Shown here piece by piece: positions 1 to 6,239 of a stretch of 12,367 bases of DNA. Source of the DNA: Zygnema cylindricum (Eukaryota > Streptophyta > Zygnematophyceae > Zygnematales > Zygnemataceae); NCBI GenBank assembly GCA_037447655.1, contig JBBHKE010001973.1, forward strand, positions 1,333,954-1,346,320, read 5' to 3'. The position numbers and the translations under genes are program-made. Positions within the stretch are counted from its first letter, which is position 1. Each line of letters opens with the position of its first letter. The notes beneath the pieces are model-generated. The model was given only the letters and a program-made list of their open reading frames with translations, did no database searches and was not told the origin of the DNA.

Positions 1-50
1 ATGACATAGAATAATTATGGTAGGTACGCCTCTCTTCTAGAGGGCATCTG

Positions 51-58
51 TATAAATA
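51..58 (+). promoter_or_regulatory. TATA box of the left LTR fragment
   Basis: TATAAATA followed by GG. Equivalent positions in the other LTR copies read TATACAAATAGG (4964), TTTATAGG (9611) and, on the minus strand, TATTTTATAGG (10138). Each follows a 'ctctct' or 'tttga' pyrimidine-rich block. This is the expected RNA polymerase II promoter at the U3/R boundary. Activity is not shown by the sequence. Confidence 0.6.
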
Positions 59-141
59 GGCAAACTTTGCCTTTTCATTACAACTCATTTAGTTCACCAT
101 TTTCAATGATTCTTTTTGCAGCAAACTCAAAAGAGTCCTGG

Positions 142-157
142 AAACACGGGGGTGTAG
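142..157 (+). other. Decayed R/U5 hairpin of the left LTR
   Basis: The 3' arm GTGTAG is intact. The 5' arm reads AAACAC instead of CTACAC, leaving four base pairs around a GGGG loop. It lies 91 bases after the start of the TATA box, the same spacing as in the other LTR copies. Confidence 0.45.
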
Positions 158-230
158 TCAATCAGAACTTTGTCTGCCAAGGTGGCTGCATTTCTAAAGG
201 AAATTCAAAGTGGGGGAATGTGTCCAAATA

Positions 231-429
231 CTCATATTCTAACTGTGCATTTTGTGGGGAAATTTAGCGCACAGAAAGTTTAATTTCACAAGGGTGAAGT
301 TGTATTGGGGTTTTGACAGTCACGGGGTCAGTCATTTGGGTTTGTATCAATTGAGAGTGGCACCATCTAGATAAGCTTTTTTGGATCTGCGAATTTTGTG
401 GGGGAATAAACCTCATAGAATTTCAGCCA
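231..429. other. Unassigned spacer between LTR fragment and copy A
   Basis: No gene is seen. The sequence has three short direct repeats of the form TGGGGGAA (near 211, 252 and 398). It also has a second forward hairpin, TTTCAC-AAGG-GTGAAG at 284-299, resembling the LTR R/U5 hairpin. It may be divergent LTR or leader sequence of another copy, but the similarity is too weak to name it. A short open frame (67-267) that runs in from the LTR shows no family resemblance. Confidence 0.3.
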
Positions 430-760
430 TATACTCAACCGCCATGGTGCACTGAGAAATCACCTTTTGTTGTTTGCTGCTCTAACAACAAACCCTATTC
501 CCAACATATAACATATACCCCGAAGTACACCTTCTCATTGAAGTATCCCTATAACCGGCATCACTCGAAGTGGTGATGTTAGTATTATCCTCCACCAAAT
601 GCAACCAGAGATTCTCTTGCTACTACCAAATACCGCATAACCCTCTTGGCCGCTTCCCAGTCCTTCTTCTTAGGATTATTCAACCTCCTATTTATTATTC
701 TTAAAGCTGTCGCTATATCATGACGAGTTCAATTCATAAAATATATCAAACTACCGACAA
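430..760 (-). pseudogene. Copy A RNase H, 3'-truncated
   Basis: Minus-strand translation gives, with frame changes, a decayed version of the copia RNase H seen intact at 3425-4126. Recognisable blocks are KDWEAAKRVMRYLV, SSDAGYRD (first catalytic Asp), RRCTSGYMLYVG, SSKQQKV and a block MAVEYMA that keeps the second catalytic residue, Glu. The sequence then leaves the family, so the FCDN catalytic Asp and the His-containing C-terminus are missing. A stop follows the SLIYFMN block and one or more indels shift the frame around the histidine-glycine segment. The domain is nonfunctional. Confidence 0.7.
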
Positions 761-1660
761 CTTGTCTGTACGGAATATTTTGCATAAACTCTCTTTCCTC
801 TTGTCCTAACTCATCATCTAAGACCACAACTCCTCTTTTTGAGCTCCCGTCAATTACCTTATTTAAATCCATTAGAGTGGTAAAACTATTTGCCTTATCC
901 ATTTGAAAATTTTCAAGCATGTTTTTGATTACTTCTTTTTGAGTAAGTCTAATTCTTTTCTTCCCTCTATTCCTCTCTATTTAAATTCCCAAAATATATT
1001 TTGCTTCCCCCAAATCCTTCATTTCAAATCTACTCTTTAGATCCGTTTTCAGCCTACTAATTTTCTCCATGGATTTACTTAACACAAGCAAATCATCAAC
1101 ATACATTCCAATGAAAATTATACCTTCCTCATCCTCAAAGAGATAGATGGAATGATCCGAGTTGATTCGCATACATCCCAAACTTGTCAAAAACTCGTTC
1201 AGCTTCTTGTTCCATTGGCGTGGAGCTTGCTTTAGTCCATAAAGGGACTTTATCAATCTGCACACCTTACTTTCTTCTCCTTTTTCAACTAACCCTTTCG
1301 GCTATCGCATGAAGATATCTTCTTCTAATTATGCGTGTAAGAAAGCAATTTTTATATCTATTTGGTGCACTTTTTATGTCTTCCGCTCCCGCCAGACCTA
1401 GTAAGATTCGAACAGGTGGAAATCTAACAACCAGAGCGAAGGTCTCCTCGTAATCGATCCCTTCCTTCTGTGTGAACCCTTTGGCCACTAATCTGGCCTT
1501 ATACAGCTTGATAGTGTTATCTGGGTTGAGTTTCAACTTGAACACCCACTTCCATCCAATCGAATTTTTATCCAGGGGACAGTCCACCAACTCCCATGTG
1601 TTTGCCTCCATAATGGAAGCCATCTCATCATTAATGCTTGTTAGCCATCTACTCCTTTAC
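761..1660 (-). pseudogene. Copy A reverse transcriptase (RVT_2 type), disrupted
   Basis: The domain would copy element RNA into cDNA inside virus-like particles. From the N-terminal side the blocks are MASIMEANTWELVD, IGWKWVFKLK, KGFTQKEGIDYEETF, then LIKSLYGLKQAPRQWN, the polymerase motif YVDD at 1092-1103, and DLGEAKYILGI. These match copia-type RT. An extra A in a run around 1372 shifts the frame in the segment that should read toward the DIKTAFL motif, and the LHGELEEE part continues in another frame. A stop follows KYILGI near 978. The final block (729-920) continues as a connection segment ending SLIYFMN. The catalytic YVDD is intact, yet the gene cannot make one continuous protein. Confidence 0.85.
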
Positions 1661-1989
1661 GGACTATTAATTGCTTGCGAATAAGTTTGGGGTTCACTCA
1701 AATGTGAAACCTTAGTTACCTTGTTCTTCACTTGTCTTTTTTGAAGTCTTTTGCTGCCTCTTCTCCCTCTTTCAAAATCCGAAGCCAGAATGGAGGGTAA
1801 TCTCGAATTTCTCCGAATGACTTCATCTTCTCCCCTATGCGCGGAGTCCATCTCCGGTCACTCATCAACCATATCCGGTCTTTCTTTGTTCCCTTCCTCT
1901 GTTTGAACTAGAAACTGTGGCTCCATGAGAGTGTCATTCTCGATCTGCTTCTCCTCTTGAACTGTAAAGTCTGGCTGAATCGAAGATCA
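1661..1989 (-). pseudogene. Copy A integrase-RT linker
   Basis: This is the variable linker between the integrase C-terminus and RT. The minus-strand frame at 1657-1851 contains RGEDEVIRRNSRLPSILAS and a charged stretch, then SEPQTYSQAI just before the RT start. The same linker occurs in copy C around 7130-7335 (GDEVVRRN, then TYLEPI), which shows common descent. Copia elements typically have a low-complexity linker here, ending in an E-P-x-T-Y-x-E-A-type motif. Stops break it. Confidence 0.65.
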
Positions 1990-2400
1990 ATAAAAAGAAT
2001 ATGAATCTAACTCACTTTCGGATTCAATTCTAATTCTGACTAGTTTAGTATATTTAAAAGGATATACTAACTTTCCTTCATCCATCACTACCAAGTGTTT
2101 GACTAGAATGATATCTTCTTTTCCAAGATCATAAACTCTATATCCATTTACATTTTCATCATTACCAATTAATTACCTCGGCTTTCCCCTTGCATCTAAC
2201 TTCCAATCAGATTTTTCTGTGTTTAGACTAAAAACTTGACACCTTTAAGTGTGAGATATCCAGTTTTCTCCCGGTCATCTTTCATAAGGTGTTTCATCTT
2301 CCATTGCCGAGGTAAGGACTCTATTCTTAAGATAATTAGCACAGTTCATAGCTTTTGCTCAGAAGCATTTTCTTATTTTTTTATCCGATAGCATTAAGTC
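1990..2400 (-). pseudogene. Copy A integrase C-terminal region, frameshifted
   Basis: Minus-strand reading gives LSDKKIRK, AKAMNCANYLKNRVLT, then SDWKLDA, VYDLGKEDIILVKHLVV and FKYTKLVRIRIE, parallel to copy C at 6575-6990. This is the end of the copia integrase core plus its C-terminal domain, which would bind DNA during integration. Several stops are present. A block of about seven bases is missing relative to copy C near the LKVFGSQ segment, which shifts the frame. The catalytic D,D-35-E residues are absent because an upstream deletion removes the core. Confidence 0.7.
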
Positions 2401-2736
2401 ATTTACACAAGCATAGTAAACTTTGGTCTTTCCATTACCCAAATTCAGCCTAAACATTCCTTTGCTACCCTTTTCAGCTATAAAATATACTTCATCCTCA
2501 TAGGTAGCAACAAAGACTCCATTCTTAATATTAGTCTCAAAACCGTTATCATCTAAAACTGACGTAGAGATAAGCTTTTTGCTCAACCCTGGAATATAAA
2601 AAACATCGAAAAAAGAGACTATGGATGTCTTACCTTCAGCTAAGACTTTCAAATCCAAATATCCCACTAAACTAGTGGTCACTATTCTCCCATCCCCATA
2701 CTCTATCTCTAGAGTAGGGATCTTTCTCGTTTTGGT
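2401..2736 (-). pseudogene. Copy A protease C-terminal half and pre-integrase segment
   Basis: The minus-strand frame reads IEYGDGRIVTTSLVGYLDLK, then FFDVFYIPGLSKKLISTSVL, DDNGFETNIKNGV and KGMFRLNLG. These are the typical C-terminal blocks of a copia aspartic protease (…DVLYVPGLSKNLLS…) running into the GAG-pre-integrase segment. The protease would process Gag-Pol. The active-site D-S/T-G block is missing because copy A is cut at the junction with copy B. Downstream the frame runs directly into the integrase C-terminal block, so the zinc-binding HHCC and the catalytic core have been deleted at about 2397-2405. The apparent Met start of the open frame (2763) lies in copy B sequence and is not a natural start. 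Confidence 0.7.
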
Positions 2737-3424
2737 CGATTGGTAACAAAGGGGTTCACTCAAAAATAGGGGATTAACTATGAGGAGACCTTTGCTCCAG
2801 TTGTTCGGTTCCCCTCATTAAGGATTCTCCTCAATCTGGCAGCAGCGGAAGACATTCAAATACACCAGATGGACATTAAGACAGCTTTTCTTAAAGGTGA
2901 GTTAGAGGAAGAAATTTTCATGAGGCAACGCGAAGGGTTCGTGGAAGAAGGAGAAGAGAGCAAAGTCTGCAGGCTCATAAAGTCCTTATATGGACTGAAG
3001 CAAGCTCCTTGACAGTGGAATAAGAAACTAGATGAGTTTCTCACCGATGTGGGATATATCCGGATAACCTCTGACCAATCTATCTATATGTTTGATGATG
3101 ATAATGGTGTCATTTTTATTGCAATTTATGTGGATGATCTGCTTGTGTTGGGTAAGTCTTTGGAGAAGATCAATAGGCTGAAGAAAGATCTTAGGGGCAG
3201 ATTTGATTTGAATGATTTAGGGGAGGCAAAATATGTTTTGGGGATCCAAATGGAGAGAGATAGGGGGAAGAAGATTATCAGACTTACTCAAAAAAAAAAA
3301 AACAATAGGTAATATACTTGAGAAATTGCAGATGGAAAATGCTAACAGTTGTACCACTCCCATGGACTTGAAAAAAGTAAGTGGCGGGAGTGTAGAAGGA
3401 GGAGTGATGATCTTAGACAATTAG
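2737..3424 (+). pseudogene. Copy B reverse transcriptase, N-truncated, three stops and one frameshift
   Basis: Blocks in order are KGFTQK-stop-GINYEETFAPVVRF, RILLNLAAAEDIQIHQMDIK, TAFLKGELEEEIF, VCRLIKSLYGLKQAP-stop-QWNKK, SIYMFDDDNGVIFIAI, the catalytic YVDD at 3127-3138, and DLGEAKYVLGIQM. The TGA at 3010-3012 stands where the other copies have CGx or related Arg codons and fits deamination of CGA. The TAG at 2767-2769 replaces a Glu codon. The frame changes once in the homopolymer at 3290-3302 and continues as the block beginning IGNILEKLQMENANSCTTP, ending at a TAG (3422-3424) in place of Glu. The enzyme would be the RNA- and DNA-directed DNA polymerase of the element, but it cannot be made in one piece here. 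Confidence 0.88.
3290..3302 (+). other. Run of 13 A causing the copy B frameshift
   Basis: The frame before the run ends RLTQKKK and terminates at 3310-3312. The frame after it carries the conserved continuation. Copies A and C have mixed Lys/Glu/Ala codons here, so growth of the A-run by slippage is the simplest explanation. Confidence 0.7.
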
Positions 3425-4126
3425 ATGAGTCCAGGGGAGAGAGTGTTTATGAAGTGTATCCCTTATAGACAGGTCGTAGGAAGTGTGATCTATTTTATAA
3501 ATTGTACCATGCCGGACATACCAGCAGCAGTTCTCACTAGGAGTCTTAATGATCCTAGAAAGAGAGACTGGGAGGCAGCCAAGAAAGTCATGAGATATTT
3601 GGTTGGAACCAGAGAATTATGGTTGCATTTGGGAGGGGGGCACACTGATATCACCACTTGGAGTGATGCCAGACATGGGGATGCACCTATGAGAAGATGC
3701 ACTTTTGGATATGTTTTGTATGTGGGGGAAGGAGCTTGCTGTTGGAGCAGTAAGCAACAAAAGGTGGTTGCTCAGTCTACTATGGAGGCTGAGTATATGG
3801 CGTCTTGTTCTGCTGTAAAAGAAATAATGTGGGTGAAGTCATTGTTGCAAGAACTAGGATATATGAAGGAGGGAGTGCATGAAATCTTTTGCGATAATAA
3901 AGCTGCAATCGCAATTGCAGCCAATCCAAAACACCATTTTAAAGCAAAACATATGGACATAAGATTAAGCTTCGTAAGAGAAAAAGTTGAAAATAAGATT
4001 TTAAATCTTGTGTATATACCTGATGAAAAAATGGTGGCTGACATGATGAACAAACATGTGCCCTCTCCTAAATTAAAATATTGTCGGGAAAAATGTGGGT
4101 TGAATGAAAAATTAAAATTAGACTAG
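3425..4126 (+). pseudogene. Copy B connection and RNase H, open and complete
   Basis: A 233-codon uninterrupted stretch covers the connection (PYRQVVGSVIYF, DWEAAKKVMRYLVGTR) and the whole copia RNase H. The catalytic carboxylates are all visible: Asp81 in WSDARHGD, Glu123 in STMEAEYMAS and Asp157 in FCDNKAAI. The KAKHMDIRLSFVREKVE segment and the terminal CREKCGL follow. RNase H would remove RNA from the RNA:DNA hybrid during reverse transcription. The ATG at 3425 immediately follows an in-frame TAG, so it is simply the first Met after the break and not a normal start. The RRCTFGY block replaces the R-S-T-S-G-Y usual in the superfamily. The domain could fold but has no Gag-Pol context. Confidence 0.85.
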
Positions 4127-4139
4127 AAAATAAGGGGAG
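4127..4139 (+). other. Polypurine tract of copy B
   Basis: A purine-rich stretch (aaaataaggggag, one T) lies directly between the pol stop codon and the TG of the LTR. This is the position and composition of the plus-strand priming site of LTR retrotransposons. Copy C has a weaker version at 8874-8885. Confidence 0.75.
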
Positions 4140-4292
4140 TGTTGAAAATAATAGATTTCTAGAGTATTTTCTAGGTTTAATAGGTTAGTATAAAAGAAAA
4201 GAAAAAGGATAGACAGCCTGCCTCCACCTCCTCTCTCTAGCCCCCATACTTGTTGTAGTCACTGAAAGATATAGAGGGTGGTTGATCCATGG

Positions 4293-4313
4293 CTGCCTTA
4301 GTTCAACAGGCAG
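4293..4313 (+). other. U3 hairpin 1
   Basis: CTGCCT pairs with AGGCAG across a nine-base loop. Equivalent sites form CTGCC-TTA-GGCAG in copy C (8987-8999) and GGCTGC-TTAC-GCAGCC in the reverse LTR (6022-6037). Confidence 0.5.
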
Positions 4314-4314
4314 T

Positions 4315-4339
4315 TATTTTTAGTAGGCTACTAAAAATA
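4315..4339 (+). other. U3 hairpin 2, perfect 11-bp stem
   Basis: TATTTTTAGTA and TACTAAAAATA form a perfect 11-bp inverted repeat with a GGC loop. It begins two bases after hairpin 1. No equivalent was seen in the copy C LTR. Confidence 0.55.
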
Positions 4340-4351
4340 TACCTGACAGAC

Positions 4352-4368
4352 CCGAGATTTGATCTCGG
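4352..4368 (+). other. U3 hairpin 3 with TTG loop
   Basis: CCGAGAT-TTG-ATCTCGG is a perfect 7-bp stem. The copy C LTR has CCAGGAT-TTG-ATCCTGG at the matching place (9039-9055): two stem positions changed with both partners changed as well, the loop constant. Confidence 0.6.
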
Positions 4369-4691
4369 TACCTTTGGATCGTCAAGTTGGCCGATAGCGG
4401 TCAACTTATCCTATAAGACTAGGACCAATGCTAAATGCTATAGTATGTGATAGATATATATATCTATAACGAGGAACAGATTCATTTAACTAAAACTGTA
4501 CACGGCTTACATAGATACAGTTTTATGAAAGTACGAAGTACGACACTTTTTCAAAACGAATACCACGCATTTTGTTTTGACAGCGAAACAAATATCGCGC
4601 AAGTATTTGTAACGGCTAAGATTGCGTCTCGCTGCAAATCCAACGGCGCACATCATCGCAAAAATCTTGGAGTGGTCGCTTTGGCGTTTTG

Positions 4692-4719
4692 TGACGTGGC
4701 ATGACCTGGAGCCACGTGG
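4692..4719 (+). promoter_or_regulatory. ACGT-core motif pair in U3 (G-box-like)
   Basis: TGACGTGGCA at 4692-4701 and GCCACGTGG at 4711-4719 lie about 250 bp upstream of the TATA box. Such ACGT-core boxes are bound by bZIP and bHLH factors in plants. Related boxes occur at comparable places in both reverse LTRs (5629-5639 and 10372-10382), so the motif is a feature of the family. Binding is inferred only. Confidence 0.4.
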
Positions 4720-4963
4720 AGAGATGACATTCGGTCATAGGAATTTCGAGGAATGTACGGACGAGCGAAAAGCAGACACGCGTCCGTTTAATAGCCTTGT
4801 CGTACATACACTGTTCATAAATATTTCTTCCTCTAACTTAACCTGTACCTTCGTGTACGATATATTCATGTGATTGGTGTTGTACAACAGTAGAAAAGGG
4901 TTTAGAGAGGAGTTTAGGACTTAGCAACTTTGTAGGTGGCCGCCTCTCTCCCAGGATGATACT

Positions 4964-4973
4964 ATACAAATAG
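4964..4973 (+). promoter_or_regulatory. TATA box of the copy B LTR
   Basis: TATACAAATA follows the pyrimidine block cctctctccc, exactly as TATAAATA does at 51. It marks the probable U3/R boundary about 825 bp into the LTR. Confidence 0.55.
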
Positions 4974-5054
4974 GCATTTTTGTCGCTTTACAATTAATCA
5001 CATGTTTGGGAGATTTCAGAGATTTCTTCTCTTGTGAGCTCAAGGGAGTGTAGA

Positions 5055-5070
5055 CTACACAGGGGTGTAG
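5055..5070 (+). other. R/U5 hairpin of the copy B LTR
   Basis: CTACAC-AGGG-GTGTAG is a perfect 6-bp stem, 91 bases after the TATA start. The copy C LTR has CTTCAC-AGAG-GTGAAG at the same spacing, so an A:T pair has become T:A with both sides changed. Confidence 0.6.
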
Positions 5071-5193
5071 TACTTGATATAATTTGTCTGCCAAGGTGGC
5101 AATTGTTCATACACAAAGAAGACCATTGAAAATTCTTTATATGATTCATATATAAAGGATAATTCTATGATCCAATGGGGGACACCGGTTACA

Positions 5194-5206
5194 GGGTTTG
5201 GGCCCA
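5194..5206 (+). other. Primer-binding site, initiator tRNA-Met anticodon-half type
   Basis: GGGTTTGGGCCCA immediately follows the CA end of the LTR. It differs by one missing base from the complement of the eukaryotic initiator tRNA-Met anticodon arm (…GGGTTATGGGCCCA…). Drosophila copia and yeast Ty5 use such half-tRNA primers. The reverse element at 9899-9912 keeps a better match. The site could be chance, but its position is exact and it occurs in two copies. Confidence 0.6.
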
Positions 5207-5510
5207 CCCACTAGGGTGCCCATTTTTAATGGAACATGATTCATCTATTGGGAAACGATGATGATTGGTGTTTTATGTGAGAAGCGATATTGGGTGATAG
5301 TAAGTGGACAAGTGAGACGTTCATCCCCGAGGATTCCTCCAAGATTTGGGGGAGTCAGATTTACAAGAACAACTTCTAGTCTAACCAAGGATACAGATGA
5401 AAAGGAAAGCAATGTTTTGGAGGAAGAAAATGAGAAAGGGAAGGAGCCCTTTACTCTTATTGTCGCGGCGATAAAGACATCAGTTTCGAAAATTAAGGAG
5501 AATAATATTC
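5207..5510 (+). mobile_element. Forward leader / possible gag start, truncated
   Basis: The sequence downstream of the primer-binding site is shared, up to about CCCCGAGGAT (5323-5332), with the minus-strand leader at 9781-9898 (for example aatggaaca…ggttcat…gggaaac.atgatgat). It would be the 5' leader, possibly with the first gag codons. An open frame beginning ATGATGATT at 5258 runs 94 codons and is rich in Glu, Lys and Ser. It crosses the junction into the reverse LTR, and the equivalent frame in the other leader stops after three codons. I do not recognise it as Gag. No nucleocapsid CCHC knuckle is seen anywhere in the window. Confidence 0.4.
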
Positions 5511-5628
5511 TCACATGGTCGTGGTACCTTCTGTACGGTTAAGGTACGGCATAGCCACGGCGAGGACGTTTGTCACACTTAGACTCATCTTGATGCTCCT
5601 CGGAGACTCCACTTTCTATTGATGCCTT

Positions 5629-5639
5629 GCCACGTGTCA
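5629..5639 (-). promoter_or_regulatory. ACGT-core motif of the reverse LTR
   Basis: On the minus strand the site reads TGACACGTGGC. Fifteen bases around it (CTTGCCACGTGTCAT on the plus strand) recur identically at 10369-10383 in the other reverse LTR, although the neighbouring sequence has diverged. Confidence 0.45.
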
Positions 5640-5940
5640 TTTTGTGACGTATTGTCGATAAACCGCCAAAATAACCATTCCTTGATGTCGGCTTGAATGA
5701 TAGTTGTCTGATCCGAATTGATGTTTAATTTCCGCCGTTTAAATAAATTTTTGATCAATTTGTTTAGTGCGATATTGGCGTGCATACGACATTTATATTG
5801 TTTCGATGTGAAATTTCCTATAAGTCTAGTTAATCGATTTGGTGTGCATGTTCATCTTTAAATAGCTATCGAGCCCTATTTATCCCAACACATGTCCTAG
5901 ACTATAGGACAAGGCAACCGGTTATTCCGGGGAACCGTAG

Positions 5941-5967
5941 GGACCAAGATCAATTCCTAGTTGGTCC
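5941..5967 (-). other. U3 hairpin 3 equivalent in the reverse LTR
   Basis: GGACCAA pairs perfectly with TTGGTCC around a 13-base loop holding the GATCAATTCC version of the GGATTTGATC motif. It sits at the place of the TTG-loop hairpin of the forward LTRs. Confidence 0.45.
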
Positions 5968-6021
5968 ATATCCTTTTGGTAAAGTCTAATAAGACTGTCC
6001 TCTATCCTCCCTATTGGCTAA

Positions 6022-6037
6022 GGCTGCTTACGCAGCC
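6022..6037 (-). other. U3 hairpin 1 equivalent in the reverse LTR
   Basis: GGCTGC-TTAC-GCAGCC is a perfect 6-bp stem matching, in place but not in every base, the CTGCC hairpins of the two forward LTRs. Confidence 0.5.
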
Positions 6038-6239
6038 ATGGATCTATCTCTCTCTCTCTTTGATCATCAATGACTACAACAAGTATGGAGACCACAAAGA
6101 GAGAGGTTAGAGCCTACCTAACACCTTGTTTTTTTGTTCCTTTAGAAATGGTCACAGAAAATAAAAAACAACCTAAAAAATACCAATAATAAATACACAT
6201 ATTTTAACAAGATATCTATAGTCACTTTCTCCGATGTGC

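Larger units (their letters stand above)
1..230 (+). repeat. Partial copia-type LTR (promoter, R and U5 part), forward
   Basis: This stretch matches the downstream part of the LTR at 4140-5193 in the same orientation. It has a pyrimidine-rich 'cctctct' block, then a TATA box at 51-58, an imperfect hairpin about 90 bp further on, and a 17-base identical block (170-186 versus 5084-5100, containing ccaaggtggc). The upstream U3 half lies outside the window, and no convincing primer-binding site follows. It could be the tail of a solo LTR or a fragment cut off by the copy A insertion. The left limit is the window edge and the right limit is approximate. Confidence 0.6.
430..2736 (-). mobile_element. 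Copy A: truncated Ty1/copia pol remnant, minus strand
   Basis: Read on the minus strand the order is C-terminal half of protease, integrase C-terminal region, linker, reverse transcriptase, connection and RNase H. This is the Ty1/copia order (integrase before RT), not the gypsy order. The element lacks gag, the protease active site, the integrase catalytic core, the end of RNase H and both LTRs. Its 5' side stops at a head-to-head junction with copy B near 2737. Its 3' side stops inside RNase H near 430, just after the catalytic-Glu block. Stops and frameshifts are scattered through it, so it is a dead copy. It is clearly the same family as copies B and C by its shared linker and RT. Confidence 0.85.
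2737..4126 (+). mobile_element. Copy B: 5'-truncated copia pol, RT and RNase H
   Basis: Copy B starts abruptly inside RT (RLVTKGFTQK at 2737) and runs to a natural stop at 4124-4126. It is followed at once by a polypurine tract and an LTR, so its 3' end is genuine. Gag, protease, integrase and the first part of RT are missing. Only four inactivating changes are seen: three stops (2767-2769, 3010-3012, 3422-3424) and one frameshift at a run of 13 A. It is therefore the best preserved of the three pol copies. Confidence 0.85.
4140..5193 (+). repeat. Full-length LTR, forward (3' LTR of copy B)
   Basis: The LTR starts TGTTGAAAAT right after the polypurine tract and ends TTACA right before a primer-binding-like site, giving 1,054 bp with TG...CA ends. 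U3 runs from 4140 to about 4990, with the TATA box at 4964-4973; R and U5 follow. U3 contains three hairpins in series (4293-4368) and ACGT-core motifs near 4692-4719. Its 5' half matches the LTRs at 8886 (+), 6209 (-) and 10831 (-), for example in the shared 'ccatacttgttgtagtca' and 'gatccatggctgc' blocks. The LTR also precedes a primer-binding site, so it doubles as a 5' LTR of a lost downstream copy. Short open frames within it have no family resemblance. Confidence 0.75.
5511..6209 (-). repeat. Truncated LTR, reverse orientation
   Basis: Read on the minus strand this begins TGTTAAAATATG at 6209 and matches the 5' two-thirds of the forward LTR. Shared blocks include 'ccatacttgttgtagtca', 'gatccatggctgc', the GATC hairpin area (5941-5967) and an ACGT-core box (5629-5639). 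It stops at about 5511, before reaching the TATA region, where it is fused to the forward leader. No polypurine tract lies outside its TG end. Instead copy C integrase sequence begins a few bases away, so it is not the 3' LTR of a preserved minus-strand element. Confidence 0.65.

Noticed and set aside
1472-1684. Plus-strand open frame opposite copy A RT
   Set aside because: It is the antisense shadow of the conserved RT N-terminal coding sequence.
4447-4873. Two overlapping open frames of 83-85 codons inside the copy B LTR
   Set aside because: They lie wholly in U3, show no family resemblance and are not kept in the other LTR copies.
5258-5542. 94-codon open frame after the primer-binding site as a Gag protein
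   Set aside because: It crosses the fusion into the reverse LTR, lacks Gag motifs, and the matching frame at 9781-9898 stops at once. It is kept only as a possible gag start within the leader.
4140-6209. One 2-kb LTR that is itself a giant palindrome, with TG...CA at both outer ends
   Set aside because: A TTACA end followed by a primer-binding site at 5194 gives a normal 1,054-bp LTR, and the reverse unit has its own primer-binding site at 9899-9912. Two opposed LTRs explain the data better.
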